In this document: one piece after another, positions 16,985-26,910 of the stretch | Numbering within the stretch: position 1 is the stretch's first letter | How the letters are laid out: each line of letters begins with the position of its first letter | Assembly: GCF_012222965.1 (NCBI RefSeq) | Contig: NZ_CP038241.1 | Span: 1,240,001-1,304,000 of the forward strand | DNA from: Allofrancisella inopinata | GTDB taxonomy: Bacteria > Pseudomonadota > Gammaproteobacteria > Francisellales > Francisellaceae | Direction of reading: 5' to 3' | Length of the DNA: 64,000 nucleotides | Translations under genes and position numbers: made by a program | The notes under the pieces: generated by a model | Database searches by the model: none | Told to the model about the DNA's origin: nothing | The model's input: only the letters and a program-made list of their open reading frames with translations

Positions 16985-17704
16985 TTAGCCCCTTATAACT
17001 AAATCTCTAGTTGAACGTATCTCGACATTTATAAATTTATCTACTACTTTCAATTTACCAAAAATAGCAAATTTAGCTCTAATACTTTTATCAAAATTTA
17101 AATATTTAGTTTGGTTTGGTGCGATAAATACTGAAAACCTAGAACCTTCATTTATCTTAAATAACAGCTTTAAGCTTTCACCTATATTTGAAGAGGTAAT
17201 TCCCGCCACTCCGTATAACACAGCATATTTACCTTTTACTTTTTCCAAATCTATATCTGCTAACTCAAAAGTATTTATAGTATAAATATCTTGTTTAGAA
17301 TACTCTCTAATACGTTTTTCTGCCATTTGTTGCTTTTTCTTCGGCATCAGACTTAAAGCATCTTCGTGATTTAATCTACCATCATTCTCTATTTTAGTAA
17401 GTAAATTTATGCAACGTTCAAGGTTTTTATTAACTATAAAATTAACCTTACTCATATCCTTTTTTGAATCACTAGCTATAAGCTCTTTGATTTTATTGTC
17501 ATCAATGGGCTTACTTATTCTAGGACATAGCTCATCATGGCGATTATCTTCTGTAATAAATTCAAAATATGATTCTTGATTAGCTTTACGTACTAATTTA
17601 ACTTTAGCAACACCACAATCAGGACAATAAATATTATCAAAATGTAATTTACTGTTATATTCACTTGCTTTTATAAAGCCTTTTTTATATCTGGCTACTT
17701 TCAC
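16985..17704 (-). CDS. Conserved hypothetical protein with N-terminal zinc-ribbon-like motif
   Basis: 239 aa, not recognised with confidence. C27/C30 (YCPDCG) and H56/C60 (RHDELCP) form a CCHC zinc-binding pattern like the N-terminus of CoiA-type competence proteins, but I see no nuclease motif afterwards. The rest is mixed alpha/beta (KYAVLYGVAGITSSN, RFSVFIAPNQTK, FINVEIRSTRDLV). It is co-transcribed with the downstream acetyltransferase (7-bp gap). An intergenic palindromic repeat lies upstream. Confidence 0.75.
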   Translation of the reverse strand: MKVARYKKGFIKASEYNSKLHFDNIYCPDCGVAKVKLVRKANQESYFEFITEDNRHDELCPRISKPIDDNKIKELIASDSKKDMSKVNFIVNKNLERCINLLTKIENDGRLNHEDALSLMPKKKQQMAEKRIREYSKQDIYTINTFELADIDLEKVKGKYAVLYGVAGITSSNIGESLKLLFKINEGSRFSVFIAPNQTKYLNFDKSIRAKFAIFGKLKVVDKFINVEIRSTRDLVIRG

Positions 17705-17725
17705 TATTTTTCCTTTAATATATTA

Positions 17726-17787
17726 GTCATCCTGAACTTGTTTCAGGATCTCAATAAGTCCAATATTTATATTGAATTCAGCATGAC
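17726..17787. repeat. Dispersed GTCAT...ATGAC palindromic repeat
   Basis: The unit starts GTCATCCTGAA, continues through ATCCTGAACTTGTTTCAGGAT (an internal inverted repeat), and ends in GCATGAC. Its outer GTCAT/ATGAC symmetry matches the element at 50195-50277. It lies between the conserved hypothetical gene and trmB and does not interrupt a gene. Confidence 0.6.
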
Positions 17788-17830
17788 TTTTTTATTATAA
17801 ATTATTTATATTATTCAATCTTTATTTATT

Positions 17831-18520
17831 TCAAACCCTTTCAAAAAGTATATCTGATATGGGATGTTCTAGGCTTTGTCCTCTTTTTTCAAACTTTGTC
17901 AAAGGACGCCAGTCTGGTCTAGGAGCAAAACCAGAATATAAGTTTTTGTACTGACCGTGGTTTTCTAGCAACCCTAAAACATCTTCAGCATAAGGTAACC
18001 AATCACTAGCAAAATGCAACACTCCACCTTTATCTAATTTTCTAGCGAAAAGGTTAAGGTTAGATTGATTGACTAACCTACGTTTATTATGCTTTTTCTT
18101 ATGCCATGGATCAGGAAAATATATCTGAATTGCTTTTAAAGAATTATCTTCAATCATATCTTGTAATACCACTAAAGCATCGTAGCTTATAACTTGTAAA
18201 TTTGAAATACCTTTATGTTCTATCTCATATAAAATATTACCCACACCTGCCTTATGGACTTCAATTCCAAGGTAATTTTTATCTGGATTTTCTAATGCCA
18301 TTTGTACAAGAGAAGTCCCCATACCAAAACCTATTTCCAAAATCACTGGATGATGGTTATTAAAAATATTAGCAAAGTTTAACTTTTGTTCTTTTCTATA
18401 TTCTATCAAGTATTTTTCAGAATATATTTCTAATGCTAACTGCTGTTTTTTTGTGACTCTCCCCGCTCTTTGAACATAGCTTTTTATTTGACGCAAATTT
18501 TCTTTATGTTTATCAAACAT
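17831..18520 (-). CDS. trmB: tRNA (guanine-N7-)-methyltransferase
   Basis: 229 aa with the SAM-binding motif [15 protein letters not shown] and the TrmB signature [15 protein letters not shown]. The C-terminal [18 protein letters not shown] is also typical. TrmB forms m7G46 in the variable loop of many tRNAs. A divergent LysE-type gene starts 69 bp upstream. Confidence 0.95.
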   Translation of the reverse strand: MFDKHKENLRQIKSYVQRAGRVTKKQQLALEIYSEKYLIEYRKEQKLNFANIFNNHHPVILEIGFGMGTSLVQMALENPDKNYLGIEVHKAGVGNILYEIEHKGISNLQVISYDALVVLQDMIEDNSLKAIQIYFPDPWHKKKHNKRRLVNQSNLNLFARKLDKGGVLHFASDWLPYAEDVLGLLENHGQYKNLYSGFAPRPDWRPLTKFEKRGQSLEHPISDILFERV

Positions 18521-18589
18521 TTTTCTAGATTTATAACAATTTTGTTAATACTATTCTATATTAAGTAAATTAAAAATAAGAGTCTAACA

Positions 18590-19225
18590 ATGCTAATATT
18601 CTTAACTATTATAGCTTTACAAATAAGTTGCCTTATTCTACCAGGTCCAGATTTTTTTGTAACTATTAGCAACTCTATCAAATTTGGGCAAAAATATGGT
18701 ATTTATACTGCCTTGGGAGTAGCTTCTGGAATATTCCTAAATACTTTCTTTGTATACTGGTTTGGCTCATTTTTACTCTACAAAGAACCTATTTTATTTA
18801 AATTTATCATACTTGTTGGTGTAGCGTATCTCGCTTATTTAGCTTTTAATCTCTATAAAAACGTTTTTACAAAAAGTCCACAAAACTCCAATGCTGAGCA
18901 ATACATAAAAAACTTATATCAACTTGAAAAGCGTCCAGCTTTCAAGTTCTTTTTAAATGGAGCTTTTACCAATCTTGCTAATGCTAAAGTGGTTGTATTT
19001 TTCAGCTCTATGCTAAGCTTAGTTGATGAGCTAACAAGCTTTGAAAAAATAGCTGTCTGGTTATGTATAACTTTAACTACCGCGCTTTGGTTTTGTACAG
19101 TAGCTATATTTTTTGGCAATAGTAAATTAAGAGAAACGTTTTTCAGAGCCATAAAAAAAATAGAACTTGTTTCTGCTATTTTTATTACAACTTTTATAAT
19201 AATAATTTTAGTAGAACTTTTTTAG
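18590..19225 (+). CDS. LysE/RhtB-family amino-acid exporter
   Basis: 211 aa with about six transmembrane helices. The N-terminal LILPGPDFFVTISNSIKFGQKYGIYTALG matches the LysE/RhtB signature with its PGPD motif. Family members export amino acids or their derivatives; the substrate is not predictable here. The charged loop around residues 85-105 separates the two halves. It ends 1 bp from the convergent S1-domain gene. Confidence 0.9.
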   Translation: MLIFLTIIALQISCLILPGPDFFVTISNSIKFGQKYGIYTALGVASGIFLNTFFVYWFGSFLLYKEPILFKFIILVGVAYLAYLAFNLYKNVFTKSPQNSNAEQYIKNLYQLEKRPAFKFFLNGAFTNLANAKVVVFFSSMLSLVDELTSFEKIAVWLCITLTTALWFCTVAIFFGNSKLRETFFRAIKKIELVSAIFITTFIIIILVELF

Positions 19226-19226
19226 C

Positions 19227-20060
19227 TTATGAAGACAAATAAATTCCATCTGCTTTTATCAGGATTTTTTTACTCTTAAATAAGCTACCTATAGCTTTTT
19301 TAAATGATGATTTACTAATACCAAATTCTTTTTTTATAAGAGCAGGGTCTAACTTATCATGAAATGCTACAAAACCGCCTTTAGAAACTAAATAGTCGTA
19401 TATTTTTTGAGCATTTTTAGCAAGGTCTTTATATACTAATTGTTGCAAATTTAAATCTATTCGACCATCTTTCCGGATAGATTTAATATAGCCCTTCGTA
19501 GACTGTCCAAAGCTTAACCTTTGAAATACCTCATTTTTGTATAGTATACCCCAATGAGTATTATTTATGATTGCTTTATAACCGATATCAGTTGAGTTCC
19601 CTATAATCAGGTTAACCTCTTGATTAAGCTTAAAATCACCATCATCAAAATCTGATATAAATTTGTTTATCTTAGAAGAAGCTATAAGCTTACCATTTAC
19701 TTTATCACGGTAGATATATACTAAATATGATTTCCCAACCTCAAAAGGTCTATGTTGCTCAGCTAAAGGTACAAGCAAATCTTTTTCTAAACCCCAATCT
19801 AGAAACGCTCCTATATTAATAATTGATTTGACTGGTAAAAAAGCAATTTCACCAACAACAGCTACTTTTTTTGTAGTAGCCATAAGCTCAGACTTAGAAT
19901 TTTCGTATAAAAGTACATTTATAGTATCTCCTACACTCAAATCATTTTCTAACTCTTTTTTAAGTAAAGTTGCAACGCCTAATTCTACAGCATCAAGATG
20001 TAATATATACTCATGAACATCTATAACTCTTAAATTATGATAGTTTCCTAAAGTAATCAA
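19227..20060 (-). CDS. S1-domain RNA-binding protein (CvfB-like)
   Basis: 277 aa. The order of segments (VGEIAFLPVKSIINIGAFLDWGLEKDLLVPLAEQ, then KGYIKSIRKDGRIDLNLQ and a C-terminal KKEFGISKSSFKKAIGSLFKSKKILI) matches CvfB/YitL proteins, which have several S1/OB domains followed by a winged helix. Such proteins bind RNA and affect virulence gene expression in Gram-positives; the role here is unknown. Length is normal. It is convergent with the LysE-type gene. Confidence 0.85.
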   Translation of the reverse strand: MITLGNYHNLRVIDVHEYILHLDAVELGVATLLKKELENDLSVGDTINVLLYENSKSELMATTKKVAVVGEIAFLPVKSIINIGAFLDWGLEKDLLVPLAEQHRPFEVGKSYLVYIYRDKVNGKLIASSKINKFISDFDDGDFKLNQEVNLIIGNSTDIGYKAIINNTHWGILYKNEVFQRLSFGQSTKGYIKSIRKDGRIDLNLQQLVYKDLAKNAQKIYDYLVSKGGFVAFHDKLDPALIKKEFGISKSSFKKAIGSLFKSKKILIKADGIYLSS

Positions 20061-20260
20061 ATTAATTTCTCAGTAAAAATTCTTATGCTTTAATTATAAC
20101 ACTGGTTAAACTGTTGATATAGATAAATAGAGTTCCGTATCTTATAGACAAGATATTGAGTTTGCAATTAGAGCTAAAAACATTTAGTTTACAATTAAAT
20201 ACTGTATGTCTATTATTCATATAAAAATGTTTTCTCAAAATCTAAAAAAGGTAGGTAGAT

Positions 20261-21184
20261 GTGAAAAGAATCATAACAATTTTAATCTTAGTATTTTGTA
20301 TACAAATAGTATTAGCTAATAATGCTAAAATTGCAGCAATACAACTTACCGCAAAACAACAATCATTTGAAGAGCTAAAGCAAAGTATAACTAACTATGC
20401 AACCAAAGCTAAAAAGCAAGGAGCTAATATTATAGTTTTCCCCGAAGACGATATGCTAAATCTTATTTACAACGAGCCTTGGAGCAAAGATAGTTTGGTC
20501 AAACTATCAAAGTTTTATGTCCAAATTAAAGATTTTGTCTCAGACCTATCTAGAAAGCTAGATGTATATATCGTAGCTGGATCTACTGTTAAGCAAAAAG
20601 ATCAAAAACTTTACAATACAGCTTTGGTTGGTTTGCCTAGTGGTTACGTCATAGAACAAGATAAAATATACCTAACGCCGAGTGAGCGAAAAGTTGGTTA
20701 TACTGGTAGTGGTAACGATATATTAGTACTAAATACAAAATTTGGACGAGTCGCTATTTTAATTTGTTACACTAGCGAATTTGCTAATATTTCTTTAGCT
20801 CTGAGTCAAATTGAACCAGACATTATAATTGTGCCATCATATACAGATGATATTTATGGTTTAAACCGTATTCAAACAGCTATAAAAATGTTATCCATAC
20901 AAAACTACTCTTACGGCGTAGCTGTTGGCATGGTTTCTAACCTTGATAAAAACAATCTAGAAAATGCTGATGGTGTTGCTCAAATACTATTTACGAGCCC
21001 TCAGCAAAAAGAATTTCCCACGGGAGAAATCGCTAAAGGTAAGTTTAATTATGAGCAGATGCTTATTGAAGATTTTGATATTAGTAAGCTACATTTAGCT
21101 AGAGAAAACTATACAGCATATCCAAACAAAGATGCTAAAGATATGCAGAAAAACCTTTCTATAAAAAGTTTTAATTTCAGATAA
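20261..21184 (+). CDS. Secreted carbon-nitrogen hydrolase (nitrilase superfamily)
   Basis: 307 aa from a GTG start preceded by an AGGTAGGT ribosome binding site. An N-terminal signal peptide (LILVFCIQIVLANNA) precedes the nitrilase fold. The triad is Glu in VFPEDDML, Lys in QDKIYLTPSE and Cys in LICYTSEFAN. Most nitrilase-family amidases are cytoplasmic, so export is unusual, suggesting action on periplasmic or external amides. It is followed by a strong bidirectional terminator. Confidence 0.85.
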   Translation: MKRIITILILVFCIQIVLANNAKIAAIQLTAKQQSFEELKQSITNYATKAKKQGANIIVFPEDDMLNLIYNEPWSKDSLVKLSKFYVQIKDFVSDLSRKLDVYIVAGSTVKQKDQKLYNTALVGLPSGYVIEQDKIYLTPSERKVGYTGSGNDILVLNTKFGRVAILICYTSEFANISLALSQIEPDIIIVPSYTDDIYGLNRIQTAIKMLSIQNYSYGVAVGMVSNLDKNNLENADGVAQILFTSPQQKEFPTGEIAKGKFNYEQMLIEDFDISKLHLARENYTAYPNKDAKDMQKNLSIKSFNFR

Positions 21185-21188
21185 CTAA

Positions 21189-21220
21189 AAAAGCTTAGAC
21201 TCACTTAAGTCTAAGCTTTT
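21189..21220. terminator. Bidirectional intrinsic terminator
   Basis: A perfect 13-bp stem, AAAAGCTTAGACT with its complement AGTCTAAGCTTTT, around a 6-nt loop. The A-run on one side and T-run on the other allow it to stop transcription of the nitrilase gene and of the convergent nadK. Confidence 0.9.
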
Positions 21221-21224
21221 ACAT

Positions 21225-22112
21225 CTAAAACAACACCTTACCCCAACCGAGTTTTTCACGTAAAGTATCATAATAATTATAGTTTTCTGTATGAAGCACT
21301 GAAACCTTTTTACTAGCTTTTCTAATAGTAACCTTTTGCTCAGACTTTAAAATAATATCATGACGCCCATCTATACTTAGTACAGGTTCAGGATCATTAT
21401 AATCAGTTATATAAATATCTATAATACTATCATCTGAAATTACTAGTGGTCTGCTATTTAATGAATGTGAACATACTGGTACTAAAACCATACTGTTTTG
21501 ATTAGGATTAAGTATTGGTCCACCTGCTGACATTGCATGGGCTGTAGAACCTGTTGGTGTAGCTACTATTAACCCATCCCCTCTTTGGTCAAAAGCATAG
21601 CCACCATCAATAAAAACTTTCAACCCAAACATTCGACCTCTACTAGCTGTTATAGCTATTTCGTTTAAGGCTATTGAAGCTTCTAATGGAGCCTCAACAT
21701 TATCGACTCGACACTTTAACATAGCCATCTTAGAAAGTGTACTTTTGCCTTTTAAAATATCTATTAGATCACCTTGTAAACCTCTACTATCAGACGTAAT
21801 AGTTGTTAAAAACCCAAGCTTCCCCTTGTTAACGCCTATAACTGGTATATTGCTATATAATGCCAAGACTCTAGATACTTGTAGAAAATTTCCATCCCCA
21901 CCTATTATTATGGCAACATCACAGTTTAAAGCTATATCTTTCAGGCACATTTTTGGGGTGTCTTTTAGAGCTAGGTTATGACTAGATTCACGCTCGATTA
22001 TCACATCTAAACCCAAATCATTTAGTTGAGAGCATAATCCCTGTATCGTTTCACCAACCTCTTTTTTATGATGCTTTCCAATAATAGCTATTTTTTTATA
22101 TACAAATGACAT
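21225..22112 (-). CDS. nadK: NAD kinase
   Basis: 295 aa with the GGDG motif ([13 protein letters not shown]), the NE motif (LNEIAIT) and the glycine-rich segment [17 protein letters not shown]. These are diagnostic for ATP-NAD kinases that make NADP+. Length is normal and it appears complete. The upstream glycosyltransferase gene is divergent across a 127-bp gap. Confidence 0.96.
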   Translation of the reverse strand: MSFVYKKIAIIGKHHKKEVGETIQGLCSQLNDLGLDVIIERESSHNLALKDTPKMCLKDIALNCDVAIIIGGDGNFLQVSRVLALYSNIPVIGVNKGKLGFLTTITSDSRGLQGDLIDILKGKSTLSKMAMLKCRVDNVEAPLEASIALNEIAITASRGRMFGLKVFIDGGYAFDQRGDGLIVATPTGSTAHAMSAGGPILNPNQNSMVLVPVCSHSLNSRPLVISDDSIIDIYITDYNDPEPVLSIDGRHDIILKSEQKVTIRKASKKVSVLHTENYNYYDTLREKLGWGKVLF

Positions 22113-22239
22113 CTTTAAGTATCTTTAAAAACTACTATTAAGATTATAACAAAAAGGGCTTTTATCAACTAAACTTTTATGGATTTTTAGAAAGATACAA
22201 GCTAAAGTATTAGCTACAAATATAAATCAAGTACTTATA

Positions 22240-23187
22240 ATGGATAAGAAAAATTTACTAACTAGTATAATAATACCTGTCAAAGATGAGTCAGAAGGTT
22301 TAGAGCAACTTTTTTCAAGGCTTATACCTATAGCTGAGCAATTACCAACCAAATATGAATTAATATTTGTCAATGATGGTAGTACAGATAGCACACTAGA
22401 GCTACTTTTAGAGAAACAAAAAAATCATAACGAGGTAAAAGTCATAGACTTATCACGTAACTTTGGCAAAGAATCAGCCCTTTATGCAGGTTTTGCGAAC
22501 TGTAGCGGAGATGCTGCTATCTCTATAGACGCTGACCTACAAGACCCACCTGAATTAATATTAGAAATGGTAGACTATTGGTTAAAAGGCTATGAAGTTG
22601 TTACAGCTGTCAGAGAAAATCGAGATACAGATACTGCTGCAAAAAAAGGTTCTGCGGGGCTTTTTTATAAGTTAATGAATAGAATAAGTGAAACTAAACT
22701 AACGCCAAATGCTGGTGATTATCGATTATTAAACAGAGCAGCTATTAATGCTTTCTTAGAGCTTAAAGAAAAAGTACGTTTTAATAAAGGTTTACTTAGT
22801 TGGATAGGCTTTCATGAAAAGCTTGTCTACCATACTAGGGAAGGACGTGCTGCTGGGCAAACTAAATGGAATTATTGGAAACTATTCAAATTTTCTATAG
22901 ATGGAATTACTAGCTTTAGTAAAGCACCTCTAGAAATATGGTCTTATTTAGGTGTATTTATTGCATTCATGAGCTTTATATATGGCTCTTTCATCATATT
23001 AAAATCGTTGATTTTTGGTATAAGCGTACCAGGTTATCCATCGTTAGTTACTTTTATACTATTTTTTAGTGGTCTACAAATGATTGGTATAGGCATGCTT
23101 GGAAGCTATATAGGTAGGATATTTATAGAAACAAAACAACGACCTTTATATATAGTTAGAAAAGTGTATTTTGACGATAAATCATGA
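22240..23187 (+). CDS. Polyprenyl-phosphate glycosyltransferase (FlmF2-like, GT2)
   Basis: 315 aa. The GT2 fold shows SIIIPVKDESEG, VNDGSTDST, and SIDADLQDPPE with its DxD-like metal site. Two C-terminal transmembrane helices (YLGVFIAFMSFIYGSFIIL and LVTFILFFSGLQMIGIGML) mark the DPM1/ArnC-like group that loads a sugar on undecaprenyl phosphate. It precedes an ArnT-like transferase. In Francisella this pairing (FlmF2 with FlmK) makes and transfers galactosamine to the lipid A phosphate, so the same job is inferred. Confidence 0.85.
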   Translation: MDKKNLLTSIIIPVKDESEGLEQLFSRLIPIAEQLPTKYELIFVNDGSTDSTLELLLEKQKNHNEVKVIDLSRNFGKESALYAGFANCSGDAAISIDADLQDPPELILEMVDYWLKGYEVVTAVRENRDTDTAAKKGSAGLFYKLMNRISETKLTPNAGDYRLLNRAAINAFLELKEKVRFNKGLLSWIGFHEKLVYHTREGRAAGQTKWNYWKLFKFSIDGITSFSKAPLEIWSYLGVFIAFMSFIYGSFIILKSLIFGISVPGYPSLVTFILFFSGLQMIGIGMLGSYIGRIFIETKQRPLYIVRKVYFDDKS

Positions 23188-23246
23188 AATTGAAATAATC
23201 CACTTCAAATAATTTATCTATTTAACAAAACTTAAAGTAATCAATT

Positions 23247-24932
23247 ATGAATAAAAAGACTTTCTTTGACATAATTTTTATAATAGGGCTTACACTCTTC
23301 GCTTTTTGTCTATATGGCTTACCTGCTCTTTACTCACCAGATGAATCACGATACGCAGAGGTCGCCAGAGAAATGTACACTAACCATAACTATATAGTTC
23401 CATACATCAATGGTATAATATTTTTTCATAAACCACCATTAGTCTATTGGTTTACGGCTTTATTTGTTAGCATATTTGGCGAGAACACTTGGGCCGTAAG
23501 GCTTGGTAATCCTTTACTTGTTTGTTGTTGTTTAATATTTTCATATTTTACTATTAAAACTATTTTCCAAAACAGAAAATTAGCTATCCTCTCTATAGTA
23601 ATATTTACTACTAGCTTACTAACACTTTTTTCTGGTAGATACTTAAGTATGGATCTAGCTGTTAGTGTGTTTTTAAATATGAGTATACTTTCATACATGC
23701 TGAGCTTAAAGTATGAATCGAACTATAAAAAAAGTAGTTTATGGCTATTTATGACTTTTTCATTCTCTGGTCTAGCTGTAATGTCTAAAGGCTTAATTGG
23801 TATAGTTTTTCCAATAGCTATAATTTACTTATATAATATAGTGATGCTTGATTTTAAGAGACTTTTTGACTATAGACTATATATAGGAATCCTAATTAGT
23901 ATTTTAATTTCTGTTCCATGGATTTTAGCTGTAAATTCGCAATATCCTGGGTTTGCTTACTACTATATAGTTGTAGAACAAATATTAAGGTTTGCTACAA
24001 ATGAACAAAACCGCGAAGTCTCAATAATTATCTGTCTTTTTATATTTACTATTAGCTTCTTTCCTTGGTTTGGCTTATTAATAAAAATATTTAAGGACCT
24101 ATTCTCAAGAAAGTTCTTTAAAAATAGAAAACTATATAAAAAAGAATATTTTCTTTTAATCTGGGGCGGATTCATATTGTTATTTTTTTTAACATCAAAA
24201 TCTTTTATGCCTCTTTATTTTACAAACCTCATAATGCCTTTTTCTATATTAATAGGTATACATTTATTAAGGACCTTAAGCACTAACGTTTTAGATAGAC
24301 TAGACAAATTTACCTTTCTATCTTCAATAGTACTTTTTGTTTTCCTGGCTATTACAGGTTTAATCATTATATTCTTACCACTATCACGACCTTTTCTATA
24401 TCAGCAAGTAGGATATTTAGGTTTAACCAGTATAGTATGTTTAGCTATTGCATACTTAAGTTTCAAAGCATTAAAAAAACAAAATATAAAAAAACTTATA
24501 ATCCTATTTTCTATTGGTAGTATAGTATTAGCAAATTTAGGGTTTGCTGCTGGCGAATATATCTCAAGAAAAAATGTAAAAGTCTTTGCAGAAAAAATAA
24601 ATAGTATACAATCGTCATATAATGAAAAAATAGAAATTTATAACTTTGATTATTTCTATGAAATACCATTTTACACAAACCAAACAACTTGGACTATAGG
24701 GGATGGAGGGCAACTCGCTCCTGTCTTAAATTTTCCGCATTCTGGAGCTAACAATCATATAATTTCGACTGATGATTTCTATATAAAATGGAATTCTACA
24801 GATATATTATCCTTTACCGTAATTCGCAATAAATCCTTAGATTCATTCAAATCTAGGGTTAAAAAAGATAGATTCTTCATAATAGACCAAACCCCAAAAA
24901 ATACTCTTATAGCTAATCAAAAAATAAGCTAA
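23247..24932 (+). CDS. ArnT/FlmK-like lipid A glycosyltransferase (GT83)
   Basis: 561 aa, polytopic with about 12 hydrophobic segments. The first periplasmic loop has the GT-C motif LYSPDESRYAEVAREM, with acidic residues conserved in ArnT, then NGIIFFHKPPLVYWF. The C-terminal ~100 residues form a soluble domain. ArnT-type enzymes transfer an aminosugar from undecaprenyl phosphate to lipid A in the periplasm. Here the donor is probably made by the upstream GT2. The result would be reduced negative charge and cationic peptide resistance. A MITE starts 6 bp after the stop. Confidence 0.87.
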   Translation: MNKKTFFDIIFIIGLTLFAFCLYGLPALYSPDESRYAEVAREMYTNHNYIVPYINGIIFFHKPPLVYWFTALFVSIFGENTWAVRLGNPLLVCCCLIFSYFTIKTIFQNRKLAILSIVIFTTSLLTLFSGRYLSMDLAVSVFLNMSILSYMLSLKYESNYKKSSLWLFMTFSFSGLAVMSKGLIGIVFPIAIIYLYNIVMLDFKRLFDYRLYIGILISILISVPWILAVNSQYPGFAYYYIVVEQILRFATNEQNREVSIIICLFIFTISFFPWFGLLIKIFKDLFSRKFFKNRKLYKKEYFLLIWGGFILLFFLTSKSFMPLYFTNLIMPFSILIGIHLLRTLSTNVLDRLDKFTFLSSIVLFVFLAITGLIIIFLPLSRPFLYQQVGYLGLTSIVCLAIAYLSFKALKKQNIKKLIILFSIGSIVLANLGFAAGEYISRKNVKVFAEKINSIQSSYNEKIEIYNFDYFYEIPFYTNQTTWTIGDGGQLAPVLNFPHSGANNHIISTDDFYIKWNSTDILSFTVIRNKSLDSFKSRVKKDRFFIIDQTPKNTLIANQKIS

Positions 24933-24937
24933 ATAAT

Positions 24938-25078
24938 GGGACTGCTGCAAGCCGGAATTAGATGGGTGGTAACAAGGCAAAAATATTCGAAAAAGCGCAG
25001 TTTACATGTAGTAAATGAGCATTTTGAGAATGTTTTTAACACAGTTAGAAACATATAATTTTAGTTTGCAACACTCCC
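24938..25078. repeat. Family-1 MITE, complete copy B (141 bp)
   Basis: Nearly identical to copy A at 14875, with slightly degenerate ends (GGGACTGCTGCAA and TTGCAACACTCCC). It is flanked by ATAAT on both sides, consistent with a 5-bp target duplication. It lies between two convergent genes, the ArnT-like gene and the ABC-2 permease. Confidence 0.88.
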
Positions 25079-25083
25079 ATAAT

Positions 25084-25872
25084 TTAAGGCTTCAAACGAA
25101 TACCTTTATTTAACAAATACCAAGATAGATAATATAAAACAAAAGTAAAAAACACTATTGCAGAAAATGCTATATATGGATTTACCGTAGAAATACCTAT
25201 AAAGCCATATCTAACAAAATCAACTATATAAAATAGTGGATTACATGCTGATAAAAAGTGCCAAAATCCTGATAAATTGTTTATATCGTAAAAAACACCA
25301 CCTAAGTAAATAAGAGGAGTAAGTACAAATGTTGGGAAAATAGTAGTGTCATCAAACTTTTGTGAAAATATAGCATTTAGTAATCCGCCCAGAGAAAATA
25401 ATGCTCCACAAAATATAAAACCAGCCAACACTAAAATAAAGCTATGAACGGTAGTAAAACCACCTAAAATAAAAGCCGCTATACTTACAAAAACTCCAAC
25501 TAAAAATCCTCTAAATATTCCTCCAGAAATATACCCTAGTACAATTATATGATTGTTAACTGGAGAAACTAAAAGCTCCTCTATAGCTCTGCTAAAACGT
25601 ATACCAAAGAATGAGCTAACCACATTGCCATAAGAGTTCTGGATCACAGCCATTATTATTAAACCAGGGGTAATGTATTGCATATAAGTAATACCATCAT
25701 GCATATCACCTATACGTGCTCCTACAACTTTACCAAATATCAAAAAATATAAAACAATTGTTATCACGGACGGTAAAAGAGTTTGTGGCCAAATTCTAAA
25801 AATCCTTTTGCTCTCACGATTAAAAATTGTTACATACATTATCCAATAATCTCGAATGCTCATTTTACCCAC
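25084..25872 (-). CDS. ABC-2 type transporter permease (YadH-like)
   Basis: 262 aa with six predicted membrane helices. The ABC-2 signature region ELLVSPVNNHIIVLGYISGGIFRG and the FVLTPLIYLGGVFY segment fit the DrrB/NodJ/YadH family. It partners with the ATPase encoded immediately upstream (stop to start without a gap). The substrate is unknown. Confidence 0.9.
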   Translation of the reverse strand: MGKMSIRDYWIMYVTIFNRESKRIFRIWPQTLLPSVITIVLYFLIFGKVVGARIGDMHDGITYMQYITPGLIIMAVIQNSYGNVVSSFFGIRFSRAIEELLVSPVNNHIIVLGYISGGIFRGFLVGVFVSIAAFILGGFTTVHSFILVLAGFIFCGALFSLGGLLNAIFSQKFDDTTIFPTFVLTPLIYLGGVFYDINNLSGFWHFLSACNPLFYIVDFVRYGFIGISTVNPYIAFSAIVFFTFVLYYLSWYLLNKGIRLKP

Positions 25873-26805
25873 CTACTTATTTCTTGCTACGTCTATAAAT
25901 AGCTGTTCTAGTTTAGCTGATTTTGTTCTAACATCTAAAACTTCTAAATTATATTTTGTACTCAACTCAGAGAAAATATTATTTAAAATAGCCCCCCTGC
26001 TTACCTCCACCTCTAAAGTGTAATCATCTATTGGTTTAGCTGTTCCAGATTCAAGCTGTATATCATCACTACATTTAGACTTTAAATCAAAAATATACGT
26101 ATGTTTATCCGCTGATTTTAGAAAGGTTTTCATATCTGTGTTTATATGTAGTTTTCCTTTATGAATCAAAGCAATATGGTTACACATAGACTCAGCCTCT
26201 TCTAAGTAATGTGTAGTTAAAATCACAGTTAAACCTTCTTTATGAAACTGCGAAATCATTTCCCAAAGGGAATTCCTAAGCTCAACATCAACACCTGCTG
26301 TCGGTTCATCTAATATCAGTAGTTTAGGCTTATGAATTAAAGCTCTAATAACCATAAGCCTTCTTTTCATCCCTCCAGATAAAAATCTCACTTGTGTATT
26401 ACGTTTATCGTATAAATCTACTTTTTTTAGTAATTCTTCCGCATATGGCTTAGCTTGTTTTTTTGAAATGCCAAAAAATCCGGCTTGAGTTATTAAAATA
26501 CTAATAGGTGTCTCAAAGATATTTAAGTTAATCTCTTGTGCCATAAAACCTAAGTGCTTACGAGCCTGATTAAAATTAGTATCTATGTCATAGCCAAATA
26601 TTTTAATTTTTCCAGACGTTTTATTTACAAGTGAAGATATCATCCCTAAAGTAGTAGATTTACCTGCCCCATTTGGACCTAACAAAGCAAAAAAATCTCC
26701 TTTTTCGACGTTAAAGCTAATTTCATCAACTGCTTTTAATCCGCTCTTGTAAACTTTGCTCAGATTTATTATTTCAAGGGCTTTTTCTTTTGACATATAA
26801 TCCAA
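25873..26805 (-). CDS. ABC transporter ATP-binding protein (YadG-like)
   Basis: 310 aa. Walker A is LGPNGAGKSTT, the signature motif is VRFLSGGMKRRLM, Walker B is LLILDEPTAGVDVE, and the switch histidine lies in ILTTHYLEEAE. The C-terminal 80 residues are a small accessory domain as in DrrA/YadG. It forms an exporter with the downstream permease. MSKEK at 26796 is an alternative start three codons in. Confidence 0.92.
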   Translation of the reverse strand: MDYMSKEKALEIINLSKVYKSGLKAVDEISFNVEKGDFFALLGPNGAGKSTTLGMISSLVNKTSGKIKIFGYDIDTNFNQARKHLGFMAQEINLNIFETPISILITQAGFFGISKKQAKPYAEELLKKVDLYDKRNTQVRFLSGGMKRRLMVIRALIHKPKLLILDEPTAGVDVELRNSLWEMISQFHKEGLTVILTTHYLEEAESMCNHIALIHKGKLHINTDMKTFLKSADKHTYIFDLKSKCSDDIQLESGTAKPIDDYTLEVEVSRGAILNNIFSELSTKYNLEVLDVRTKSAKLEQLFIDVARNK

Positions 26806-26853
26806 GTCGCATTATTTGATAAATATTAAGCAAATTATACCATTTCAGTATAT

Positions 26854-26898
26854 GTTATACATAAAATACTTAAAAATGCGGGACTTATATCAAAGTAT
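26854..26898. repeat. 45-bp dispersed repeat, copy 1
   Basis: A 45-bp sequence from GTTATACATAAAATACTT to TATATCAAAGTAT recurs at 50123-50167 with two differences. It contains the distinctive AAATGCGGGA core. It sits in the gap upstream of the YadG-like gene and downstream of the TSUP gene. Nature unknown. Confidence 0.75.
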
Positions 26899-26910
26899 TT
26901 TTTAGTCTAG

